Source: CAVWDU01 sp963840725
GTDB lineage: Bacteria > Pseudomonadota > Gammaproteobacteria > Pseudomonadales > Halieaceae
Direction: 5' to 3'
Assembly (NCBI GenBank): GCA_963840725.1
Contig: CAWIZY010000007.1
Coordinates: forward strand, 100,494-164,493
DNA length: 64,000 nt
The notes under the pieces are model-generated. The model made no database searches, had not been told where the DNA came from, and worked only from the letters and a program-made list of their open reading frames with translations. Below are positions 25,418 to 34,478 of this stretch, piece after piece; positions within the stretch are counted from its first letter, which is position 1, and every line of letters begins with the position of its first letter. A program made the position numbers and the translations under genes.

Positions 25418-28201
25418 GTGGAGTGCCGTCCCGTGTCATATCTTTGCCGTGTGGCCTGCTTGCTGGCTGTGTTGGTTGCACTCACTGGCTGCGACACTCG
25501 CCTGGATGAAACCCAGTCCCTTGCAGACGCCAGATCCTACCTAAAGGCTGGCGATTTGCCCGCCGCCTCGGTTCAGCTCAAAGGGATTCTTCAGGAAAAC
25601 CCCGACAGTGGTGAAGCGCGGCTGCTCTTGGGGCAGGTGCAGTTGGAGGCGGGGGACCCGCGTGCCGCGGAGAAAGAGCTGCAGCGGGCTACCGAGCTTG
25701 GCGTATCACCCGAGTTGGTGATGCCTGCGCTGGCCGACTCACTGCTGCAACAAGACAATAATAGTGCTTTACAGGCGCTCTCTCAGGACACGGTGGCCGA
25801 TCCCCAGGCTGCGGCCCTGATATTTGCAGCCCAGGCTATGGGTAATCTGCGTGCTGGCCAGACCGAATTGGCGGCGCTTCAAATCGAGCAGGCCCGACTG
25901 GGCTATCCGGACTCTCCTTACGTGCAGGTAGCCAATGCCAGTTTGTCTATTGCGCGTTGGGAAGAGGAGTTCGCCAGAGATGAGTTGCGACAGATTCTGG
26001 ACCAGACTCCCGATTATGCGCCGGCTTGGAGTTTGCTCGGGAATCTGCAGCGACGCCAGGGTCAGTTAGCTGAAGCGGAAAACTCACTGACCCAGGCGAT
26101 TGATAATCGACAGGCGAACCTGTCTGATCGTATGGCTCGTGCCCAGGTCCGTATTGCGCTGGGTCTGATCGATGAAGCACAGGCAGACCTCAACGTCATT
26201 TCCCGTGATCTGAGTAACCACCCGGAGGCCAACTACGCACAGGGGCTTATTTACTGGCGCCAGAAGAAATTCCCGGAAGCGGCCGAGGCGTTCCAGAAAA
26301 CCCTCGCACTGGACAGTAAAAACGCTAATGCGACTTACTTTTTGGGAATGCTCAGCCTGCAGCAAGGCAACGTGGAGCTGGCAGATAGTTACGCGCGTCG
26401 GTTTTTTTCGATGCACCCAAATGCCGTGCCCGGAAGAAAATTGCTGGCAGCGGTACACCTCGCCAAGCGGGAGACTGACGGCGTGCCAGCCCTGCTGGCA
26501 CCGGTGCTGGAGGCGGATCCAGACGACATTGAGGCCCTGACGCTGGTCGCAGATGCGCTGGTGCGCAACGGTGATTCACTAGCGGCACTACCTTACCTTG
26601 AACGACTGTTGGGACTGCAGCCCGAGACAGCAGCGGTGGGAATTCAGTACGCTGCCGCCCTCTTTGCCACCGGAGAGCCCGAGGCGGCAACACGCCAGGT
26701 GGAGTCAGTTCTCCAGCAGGCTCCAAAGGCGTCGGCAGCTTATCGACTGCTGGTGCGGGAACAACTCAAACAAGAAGCCTACCCGTCGGCGCTGCAGACA
26801 GTCGAGCGAATGCGCACCAGCGGAGCAAGCAAGTTGGACGCGTTGGCGCTGGAGGCACAGATTCGGCTGGCCTCCGGCGATGCAAAAGCCGCAGCGGCTG
26901 CGCTGAATACAATTGAAGATCTGGACCCGGGCAACCGGCAGGCTAACCATGCTCTGGCTCGGCTGGCGATGGATCGACGCGAGTACCCCGACGCCGAGTC
27001 CTACTACCGTCGGGTGCTCGCGGTCAGCCCTGAGGATATTTCAACTTTGCTGAGCTTGGCCCGGGTCAAAGCCCTGCAGCGTGACGAAGCAGCCATGGTC
27101 TCCCTGCTGGAGGCCGCCAGGGAGGCCCGCCCGGGTATTGCCGCGCCAAGTCTCATGTTGGCCCGGTATTACTACTCACAGGCTGAGTTCAGGCGTGTCC
27201 TTGCTGAGCTGCGCGATTTGCCCGTGCAGGGGGTACACAGATTCGAGACATTGCAGCTCCAGGGCATGGCCGGGTTGGGTATGAAAGACTTTGATGCGGC
27301 CCGTGACAGGTTTCAACAGCTGATTGCTCTGAAGCCAGACTCCGGTGGCGCCTATTACCTGTTGTCACGGTCCCAGGTGGGTCTTGGGGATCTTCCGGGC
27401 ATGAGGGAGTCCCTGGAGGCGGCGGCTGAGCTGGAGCCCGACAGTATTGCCGCAGGGACCGCGTATGCGGCGGCGCTGCTGGTCTCGGGTGATAATGCTG
27501 AGGCAGCACGGCAGTTGGACAGGATCGAGGCGATTCACAAAGGCAGTCCTGCGACACAGAGGATGCGGGGTATGCTGGCAAGAGAGCGTGGTAACAAGGC
27601 GGAGGCGCTGGAATTTTTTCAACAGCTATTTGAGGAACAGCCCACCACCGAAAACATGCTGATCACTGTGGCCCAGATGTGGGAGCAAGGCGACCAGTCT
27701 GCCGCCATTGCTCTGCAAGAGGCCTGGCTGACCGATAACCCGAATGATGTCAAAGCCTTGGAAACACTGGCACAGGCCTATGTTATTCGCGGTGACAGTG
27801 GGCGAGCAGCGGGATTGTTTGAGACAGTGGTCGAACTCGATGAGTCCAACTACGTGGCCCTCAATGAGCTGGCATGGATGCTCCGAGAGGAAGACCCGGA
27901 TCAGGCCTACGACTATGTGCTGCGCGCTCTGGAATTGAGCGATAATAACCCGGTGGTACTGGATACTGCGGCCGTTATCGCTTACCACCGGGGTGAGTAT
28001 GATGTAGCGCGCGAGTTCATCGACCAGGCACTTGCGGCGTTTCCTGATGAGCCCACCTTGCGCTACCACGGCGCGATGATCGATGTTGCGATGGGACGGC
28101 GTGATCAGGCAATGAAGACGCTGGTATCCATCCTTGAGGCGCAGGGAGAGTTTGCTGAGCGTGGGGATGCTGAACAGTTGCTGGCCCAACTGCGTCCTTG
28201 A
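25418..28201 (+). CDS. prsT: XrtA/PEP-CTERM system TPR-repeat lipoprotein PrsT
   Basis: A 927 aa lipoprotein: signal with lipobox L-T-G-C (Cys25 from the GTG at 25418; an alternative GTG start lies at 25433), then TPR repeats over nearly the whole length. Family members occur with PrsK, PrsR and exosortase A and are thought to support envelope assembly or export of the polysaccharide. The frame is intact throughout, unlike many neighbours. The stop overlaps the TTG upstream of the transporter gene, so the two are probably co-transcribed. Confidence 0.9.
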   Translation: MECRPVSYLCRVACLLAVLVALTGCDTRLDETQSLADARSYLKAGDLPAASVQLKGILQENPDSGEARLLLGQVQLEAGDPRAAEKELQRATELGVSPELVMPALADSLLQQDNNSALQALSQDTVADPQAAALIFAAQAMGNLRAGQTELAALQIEQARLGYPDSPYVQVANASLSIARWEEEFARDELRQILDQTPDYAPAWSLLGNLQRRQGQLAEAENSLTQAIDNRQANLSDRMARAQVRIALGLIDEAQADLNVISRDLSNHPEANYAQGLIYWRQKKFPEAAEAFQKTLALDSKNANATYFLGMLSLQQGNVELADSYARRFFSMHPNAVPGRKLLAAVHLAKRETDGVPALLAPVLEADPDDIEALTLVADALVRNGDSLAALPYLERLLGLQPETAAVGIQYAAALFATGEPEAATRQVESVLQQAPKASAAYRLLVREQLKQEAYPSALQTVERMRTSGASKLDALALEAQIRLASGDAKAAAAALNTIEDLDPGNRQANHALARLAMDRREYPDAESYYRRVLAVSPEDISTLLSLARVKALQRDEAAMVSLLEAAREARPGIAAPSLMLARYYYSQAEFRRVLAELRDLPVQGVHRFETLQLQGMAGLGMKDFDAARDRFQQLIALKPDSGGAYYLLSRSQVGLGDLPGMRESLEAAAELEPDSIAAGTAYAAALLVSGDNAEAARQLDRIEAIHKGSPATQRMRGMLARERGNKAEALEFFQQLFEEQPTTENMLITVAQMWEQGDQSAAIALQEAWLTDNPNDVKALETLAQAYVIRGDSGRAAGLFETVVELDESNYVALNELAWMLREEDPDQAYDYVLRALELSDNNPVVLDTAAVIAYHRGEYDVAREFIDQALAAFPDEPTLRYHGAMIDVAMGRRDQAMKTLVSILEAQGEFAERGDAEQLLAQLRP

Positions 28202-28206
28202 TAAAA

Positions 28207-31200
28207 ATGACTGCAGAGACTGTCAACCCTCGGGTGAAGTTGTCGGCAAGGATTCTTGATAATCCCTGGAAAGTCCTGCTGGCGAGCGTGTTGCTTATCG
28301 CCCTGGCTGCTATGCTTCTGCCTCAACTGGTAACAGATACAAGACCCAACACGTTTCTTGCCCCTGATAACCCGGCGCTTGTTTACCGCGAAAAAGTCAA
28401 AGAGCAGTTTGGACTCAGCGACCCATTGATAATAGCGGTCGTAAATGAGGGGCCACACGGAATTTTCAATCCCGGGACACTGGCGCTGGTGGATTGGCTC
28501 GCAACAGAAGTAGCGGCCCTTCCCAACGTTGATGAGAACCGGCTGCAAAGTCTCGCAACCGAAAGTAACATCAGGGGCAGTAGTGACGGGCTGGAGGTCG
28601 CACCTTTTTTCGACCCGGTACCGGCGACGCAGAGGGAGGCGGACCTCCTTCGAACGCAGGTTGAAGACTTTCCACTCTACCGGGGCACGCTGGTAGCCGA
28701 AGATGGTTCCATGACTCTCTTGATCGTGGAAATTCTCAATGAGTTCGAGGTCGAGGAGACCTACGCGAGGCTTACTGCACTGATCGATTCGGCACCGGTT
28801 GGGGCGGGTGAGAAGCTTCACATAGCGGGCGAGTCGGCCATTGCGGGATTTCTGGCGGTATATATCGATGAGGATGCCCGCAAGCTGAATCCCCTGGCAT
28901 GGCTTATTATCATGATCATCTTTCTTGTCGCCTATCGACGCCTGAGCCCAGCGCTGATGGCAAATTTTATCATCCTGGCGGCGGTGATCATCAGTATAGG
29001 CTTCATGGCAGGCAGTGGCGTCCCCTTCTTCATGATTACCACCGCCCTGCCGGTGATATTGATCGGTATCTCGGTGGCTGACACCATTCATATATTCAGT
29101 CACTATTTTCAGCTTCAGGCGGAGGCGCCGGAGCGCGAAGTAAAAGACCTGGTGGGTCAAACCATGCTCGAGATGTGGCGGCCGGTTACCCTTACATCCT
29201 TGACCACAATAGCGGGCTTTCTGGGGCTCTACCTTGCGGCATTTATGCCTCCCTTTCGTTTTTTTGGCTTGTTTGCAGGGCTCGGTGTCGCTGTTGCCTG
29301 GCTTTACTCATTGTTGGTGCTGCCCGCTGCCATGGTGTTGATCAAGCCGCGAGTTTCCCCGGGCTTTGCGGCCAATTTCAACAGCCAAAGAACCGATATT
29401 TTTGGCCGTTTCATGGCGGCCCTGGGAGGGTTGACGCTGGGGTATCCACGCTGCGTGGTGGCCGTCGGGGTGATTATTCTTGCGGTGGGTGTGTTTTCTG
29501 CGAGTCACTTGGTGATTGAAGAGGACCCAATAACGATCTTTCACCCCGATGAGCCTATCGCCCGCGCCGATCGAGCGATCAATCAGCACATGGCGGGCAG
29601 CAATATCCTCGACGTAGTGGTCGAAAGCCCGGGTGTTGAGGGTCTTTTCGAGCCCGAAACCCTTAGAAAAATAGATGCGATGCAACGCTACGCTGAGAGC
29701 CTGCCTCATTTGGGCGGCTCGGTGTCGATCGTGGACTACCTGAAACAAATGAATCGCGTATTGCATGATGGTGCTCCCGAGGCGTACGAATTGCCGGGCA
29801 GCAGGGAGCTGGTAGCCCAGTATTTCCTGCTCTATTCAATGTCGTCGGATCCGACGGATTTTGAAGAGGAGGTTGACTACGACTACCGGACGGCGAACGT
29901 ACGATTCTATGTCGATTCTGGCAGCTACCGGGATTTCAAGGTGATCGTTGAATCGCTAAACCAGTACCTGGCAGAGAATTTCAATGATGATCAATTGACT
30001 GCAACGCTGAGTGGTCGGGTGAATCTGAATTATCACTGGATCAGCGATCTCGGACGCAGTCATTTCATGGGCCTGGTAGTTTCGCTGTTTTTGGTCTGGG
30101 GTATGGCATCACTGATGTTTCGGTCCCTACTTGCCGGGGTTTACGCGCTGGTCCCGGTGGCCAGTTCGGTTCTGCTGGTGTACGCTGCCATGGTGGCCAT
30201 GGGAATGAGTATCGGTGTGGGTACGTCCATGTTCGCTGCGATCGCGATCGGCCTGGGCGTCGATTTCTCTATTCATACACTGGAGCGAATGCAGGTCCTG
30301 TACCGTCGGAATGGTGAGAACACTGCGCGGACATTCGCTGAATTCTACCAATCTACGGGGCGAGCGCTGCTGTTTAACTTCCTCGCCATTGCCTGTGGTT
30401 TTGGCGTTCTTATCTCTAGCGAAGTGTCTTCTTTGCGGAATTTCGGTGGAATACTGGTGATTGCCGTCGGTGTCAGTTTTTTTTCCAGCATGAGTCTACT
30501 TCCTGCAATGCTGGATTTGTTCCGCCCAGCGTTCATCTCGGAAAAGACGACTTCCACTGCGCTTGGTTCCTTGTTGCTGAGTATTGGTCTGGTCGGGCTA
30601 ATGATTGTCGCTTTAGTGCTGACTGTGCCGGCTGCTCGTGCCGAGACCGGGCCGGAGACCGCAATAGGCAGTGCCATGGCGAAGCAGCCGCTGGCTGAAA
30701 CGACAGCTCCCGGTGGGACGGTTTTGGAAGCGTTAGAGGCGGAGCAGAAAACAACGGACGAAGGCGAGGGTGGTGGCTCTGCGGCAGATACTCCCGATAT
30801 GCCGTTGTCGGACGAGGCCACAGTCACCGCCGATGACATTGTCCAGCGGGTGAATTCTGCAGATCGCGGTGAACATGTTGTCAGGCAGTTGGAAATGGAA
30901 CTGATCGACCGGCGCAACAAGCGTCGGGTCCGCAAGACGACTAACTATCGTAAATACTATGGTGAAGAAATGCGTACGGTGATGTTCTACCGCGAACCTG
31001 CCAATATACGGGGTACGGCTTTTCTGATCTGGGATTACCCCGAACTGGACAAAGAGGATGATCAATGGCTATACCTGCCCGCGCTGCGCAAAGTGCGCCG
31101 GGTGTCGGCGTCGGATCGGGGCGATTACTTCCTGGGAACGGATTTTACCTTTGAAGATATCAGGCTCGACGGCCGATTGGAGTCTCGGGATTATCATTAC

Positions 31201-31551
31201 ACATTACTTGGCGAAGAATCCCGGGGAGGGGAAACGGTCTATTTGCTCGAAGCCATGCCAGTGAGTGATGAAGTTAGCAAGGCGCTGGGCTACTCGAAAG
31301 TCAGGATGCAAGTCAACGCCGAGAGCTGGATAGTAAGTCAAATAGACTTCTGGGATGTCAAAGGGAATCCACTGAAGACCTTACAGGTTGAAGAGGTGGA
31401 ACTGGTGCAGGGAATCTGGACACGGAAAGTGATAGCAATGAACAATATCAAGACGGGGCACAAGACACGGTTCACCTTCTCCGGTGTGGATTATCAGGCA
31501 GAGGTGACCGATCGTGTATTCACCCGGCAAGCATTGGCACGCGGCCGATGA
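28207..31551 (+). CDS. MMPL/RND-type transporter fused to an outer-membrane lipoprotein-sorting (LolA-like) domain
   Basis: About 1114 aa. Residues 1 to about 790 are an RND/MMPL exporter with two repeated halves: a helix near 24-42, a periplasmic loop, helices near 230-380, then the same layout again (helix near 420, helices near 620-790). A hydrophobic stretch that looks like a signal peptide ending PAARAE, an acidic linker and a LolA-like domain (about 885-1114) follow; that domain has WDYPELDKEDDQWLYLPAL and GTDFTFEDI motifs typical of outer membrane lipoprotein-sorting proteins. In relatives these are usually separate neighbouring genes. ATG 28207 is preferred over the TTG at 28198. Confidence 0.85.
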   Translation: MTAETVNPRVKLSARILDNPWKVLLASVLLIALAAMLLPQLVTDTRPNTFLAPDNPALVYREKVKEQFGLSDPLIIAVVNEGPHGIFNPGTLALVDWLATEVAALPNVDENRLQSLATESNIRGSSDGLEVAPFFDPVPATQREADLLRTQVEDFPLYRGTLVAEDGSMTLLIVEILNEFEVEETYARLTALIDSAPVGAGEKLHIAGESAIAGFLAVYIDEDARKLNPLAWLIIMIIFLVAYRRLSPALMANFIILAAVIISIGFMAGSGVPFFMITTALPVILIGISVADTIHIFSHYFQLQAEAPEREVKDLVGQTMLEMWRPVTLTSLTTIAGFLGLYLAAFMPPFRFFGLFAGLGVAVAWLYSLLVLPAAMVLIKPRVSPGFAANFNSQRTDIFGRFMAALGGLTLGYPRCVVAVGVIILAVGVFSASHLVIEEDPITIFHPDEPIARADRAINQHMAGSNILDVVVESPGVEGLFEPETLRKIDAMQRYAESLPHLGGSVSIVDYLKQMNRVLHDGAPEAYELPGSRELVAQYFLLYSMSSDPTDFEEEVDYDYRTANVRFYVDSGSYRDFKVIVESLNQYLAENFNDDQLTATLSGRVNLNYHWISDLGRSHFMGLVVSLFLVWGMASLMFRSLLAGVYALVPVASSVLLVYAAMVAMGMSIGVGTSMFAAIAIGLGVDFSIHTLERMQVLYRRNGENTARTFAEFYQSTGRALLFNFLAIACGFGVLISSEVSSLRNFGGILVIAVGVSFFSSMSLLPAMLDLFRPAFISEKTTSTALGSLLLSIGLVGLMIVALVLTVPAARAETGPETAIGSAMAKQPLAETTAPGGTVLEALEAEQKTTDEGEGGGSAADTPDMPLSDEATVTADDIVQRVNSADRGEHVVRQLEMELIDRRNKRRVRKTTNYRKYYGEEMRTVMFYREPANIRGTAFLIWDYPELDKEDDQWLYLPALRKVRRVSASDRGDYFLGTDFTFEDIRLDGRLESRDYHYTLLGEESRGGETVYLLEAMPVSDEVSKALGYSKVRMQVNAESWIVSQIDFWDVKGNPLKTLQVEEVELVQGIWTRKVIAMNNIKTGHKTRFTFSGVDYQAEVTDRVFTRQALARGR

Positions 31552-32890
31552 AAACCGTTTTCTCGCTGTCGGCCCCGGGCTGTCTTGTCCTCGCGAGTCT
31601 TCTCGCTCAGGCGGGCGATTCTGGCGTTGAGGTGAATTTCGATGGGACCTGGGAGCAGGAGTGGGCCATTGCAACCGAGGGCGGAGGCAATCAAAAATTT
31701 GAGGCATTAGTAGAACCTCGACTGGACCTGGGATTCTCCAATGGCATGCAATTAACCGCTATCGCCAGGGTAAGACTGGATACAGTGGGTGAGTTAGGCC
31801 CTGCCGAGCGAAGACCAGACAACTATTCGGGCGCTAATGGTCCATGGTACAACGACGAGTACGGCGAATTGTCGCTCCGAGAATTGTACCTGGATGCCAA
31901 TTGGGGCAACACTGTCTGGCGGCTGGGTAAGCAACAAGTAGTGTGGGGGAGGCCGACGGGATCAAGGTCCTGGACGTGGTCAATCCCCAGAGTTTCAGAG
32001 AGTTCATCCTGGATGACTTCGATGATTCACGAATACCCCTCTGGACCGTAAACGCAGAGCTACCGGTTGGCGCTGGCGGCACGGTCCAGTTGCTCTGGAT
32101 ACCGGACACGACCTACCATGAGCTTGCGGAGCCAGGTACCCCGTACGAATGGACCAGCCCACTCTATGTGCCTCATGGGAAAAACGCAGCGATTGTAGCT
32201 GCGCGCGCGCCGGACAAGCCGGATAACCCGCTCCAGGACAGCGACGCTGGAATCCGCTATTCCACCTTTGCGGGTGGCTGGGACATGACCCTCAATTACC
32301 TTTACCATTATCATGATCTGCCGGTTTTTTATCAGCGAGCGACCCATGACCAGCAGCCTCTGGAGCTTACCGTGGCTCCTGAGTACGAGCGCAACCATCT
32401 GCTCGGAGGAACGCTGAGTAACGCGTTTGGGGACACGACTATACGCGCTGAAATCGCCTACTCAAGCGACACATTTCATACCACTGACCACCCCACATAC
32501 TCTAACTCGGGCATCGAGGAGTCGTCGGAGCTGGCGGCTGTTCTGGGTTTGGACTGGCAGCTGGGGGGAAGTGACAAGTTCCTCAGTTTGCAGTGGTTTG
32601 TCAGCCATCTCTTCGATTATCGCCGCGACATCATAAGGGATGAAACAGAACACAACCTCTCCGCCTTGTACCGGCAGATGTTCATTAACGAGACACTGCA
32701 GCTGGATGTTCTGGGTCTCTACTCACCGAATCGAGGGGACTCCTCTGTGCAGTTGAAGCTGAGTTATCTGGTCAGAAGCAACCTGGAACTCTGGGTCGGT
32801 GGCGACTTTTTCAGCGGAGATGACGATGGATTGTTCGGCCAGTTTGCTGATCGTGACCGAGTATTGCTGGGCTTTAAGCTGGGCTTCTGA
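31548..32890 (+). pseudogene. DUF1302-type outer-membrane beta-barrel protein (one frameshift)
   Basis: The ATG overlaps the transporter stop (ATGA). An N-terminal signal sequence ends near LLAQAGD. The conserved stretch that should read GKQQVVWGEADGIKVLDVVN is split: the frame shifts at the five-G run 31945-31949, and one more G restores it. The repaired protein is about 447 aa with alternating beta-strand patterns and ends in LLGFKLGF, a typical barrel C-terminus. DUF1302 barrels often accompany MMPL exporters and LolA-like proteins, so the set may move lipids or a lipophilic product. Confidence 0.82.
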
Positions 32891-33088
32891 GCGGACGAAA
32901 ACTCGTCCCCTTCCGAATTCGCGCTCAATACAGTCTTTTTAAGGGAGTCGTGTTGAGGCATTGCTTGCAGGGTAGACGGGTCCCCCGGCGACCGAGCTGT
33001 TCAAACGCAGTTTAAAGACGCTCATTAGGCAACGATAGTTAACGCGGGGAGGCTGCCGCGGGTGGTTGGCTGCCCTGGGGGTCACGCA

Positions 33089-34447
33089 TTATTCATCTCT
33101 GATTCCAAGCTTCTGCACCAGGTTGTAAAGGGTCGGGCGAGAAAGCCCTAGCAGGGCGGCCGCATCAGAGATGTTCTCGTTAGAGTGCTCCAGCGCCCGC
33201 AGGATAGCCTTGCGTTCTGCGTCCTCGCGCACCATTTTCAGATTCAAGGGCAAGACTGAGGCCTCTGGATCCCCCAACTCCAGATCGGTCACCGAAATGT
33301 ATCTGCCGTCTGCCATAATGATCGCTCGCTTGACCCGGCTCTCCAGCTCGCGAACGTTTCCGGGCCAGGCATAATTTTCAATAGCGCTGACGGCCTCTTT
33401 GTCAAACGCCAGGATATTGCTGTTGAGCTCGGCGGAAAATCGTCGCAGGAATGCTCTTGCCAGAACCAGTGCATCGCCACCCCGATCTTTCAGTGGCGGG
33501 ATGGTGATTGTGATATCGCTGACCCGGTAGTAGAGGTCTTCGCGAAACCGTCCTTCTTCAATTAGCTGCTGCAGGTTTTGGTGGGTGGCGCAGATTATCC
33601 GGACATCGACCGGGATCTCTTTGCGCCCACCCACCCGCTCCACGACTCGCTCCTGAATGAAACGAAGCAGTTTGGCCTGCAGCTCGAAGGGAAGATCTCC
33701 AATTTCGTCGAGGAACAGGGTGCCGCCGTTGGCGCTTTCTATCTTGCCAGGTGTGGTTTGTGCAGCGCCAGTGAATGCGCCTTTTTCGTAACCAAAGAGC
33801 TCGCTCTCAAGTAGGTTTTCAGGAATTGCAGCGCAATTGATAGCGACCAGCTTTCCTGAAGAGCGCCGACTCAGTTCATGCAGTGCACGGGCGAAGCGCT
33901 CTTTGCCCGTGCCACTGGCACCCAGCAGCAAGGTAGTGACATCAGCCGGGGCAACTTTCTCCACCGTGCGACAGACCTCCAGCATTTCCGGGCTGGTCGC
34001 AATGATGCCAGACAGTGGCATTTTGTCCTTGCCCTGTTTAAGTCTGCGGTTCTCTGCTTCCAGCTCATAGACGCTGTAGGCACGGTCTACGATAAGGCTG
34101 AGTATTTCTGCATCCACCGGCTTCTGATAGAAATCGTAGGCACCCATCCCTATTGCCTGGACGGCGTTGGCGCGGTCGTTATCGCCCGTCACTACGATGA
34201 CCTTGGTCTCGGGGGAGAGAGAGGTGATCTCTTGCAGTGTTGCCAGACCTTCCGAAACACCGCCGGGGTCGGGTGGTAATCCCAGATCCAGAAGTACCAC
34301 CCCCGGCTGGACGCGGCGCAGTTGGTTGATCGCTTCATTGCGGTCGCCTGCAATAGCGACTTCAAAGCCCTCGAAAGCCCAGCGCAGCTGGCTTTGGAGG
34401 CCCTTGTCATCCTCGACCACCAGCAGATTTTTCTTAATTTTTGTCAT
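33089..34447 (-). CDS. prsR: PEP-CTERM-box response regulator transcription factor PrsR (sigma-54 activator)
   Basis: 452 aa. Receiver domain with phospho-acceptor Asp54 (VLLDLGLP) and Lys in YQKPVD. AAA+ sigma-54 interaction domain with Walker A GASGTGKE, the GAFTGA loop that contacts sigma-54, and a GGTLFLDEIGDLP Walker B. Fis-type helix-turn-helix at the end (NISDAAALLGLSRPTLYNLVQKLG). AAGGAG before ATG 34447 fixes the start. It lies 31 bases behind prsK. Two candidate target promoters occur at 24.1 and 39.4 kb. Confidence 0.94.
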   Translation of the reverse strand: MTKIKKNLLVVEDDKGLQSQLRWAFEGFEVAIAGDRNEAINQLRRVQPGVVLLDLGLPPDPGGVSEGLATLQEITSLSPETKVIVVTGDNDRANAVQAIGMGAYDFYQKPVDAEILSLIVDRAYSVYELEAENRRLKQGKDKMPLSGIIATSPEMLEVCRTVEKVAPADVTTLLLGASGTGKERFARALHELSRRSSGKLVAINCAAIPENLLESELFGYEKGAFTGAAQTTPGKIESANGGTLFLDEIGDLPFELQAKLLRFIQERVVERVGGRKEIPVDVRIICATHQNLQQLIEEGRFREDLYYRVSDITITIPPLKDRGGDALVLARAFLRRFSAELNSNILAFDKEAVSAIENYAWPGNVRELESRVKRAIIMADGRYISVTDLELGDPEASVLPLNLKMVREDAERKAILRALEHSNENISDAAALLGLSRPTLYNLVQKLGIRDE

Positions 34448-34478
34448 TACCACTCCTTGCGTGGTTGGTGTGTCTCAA

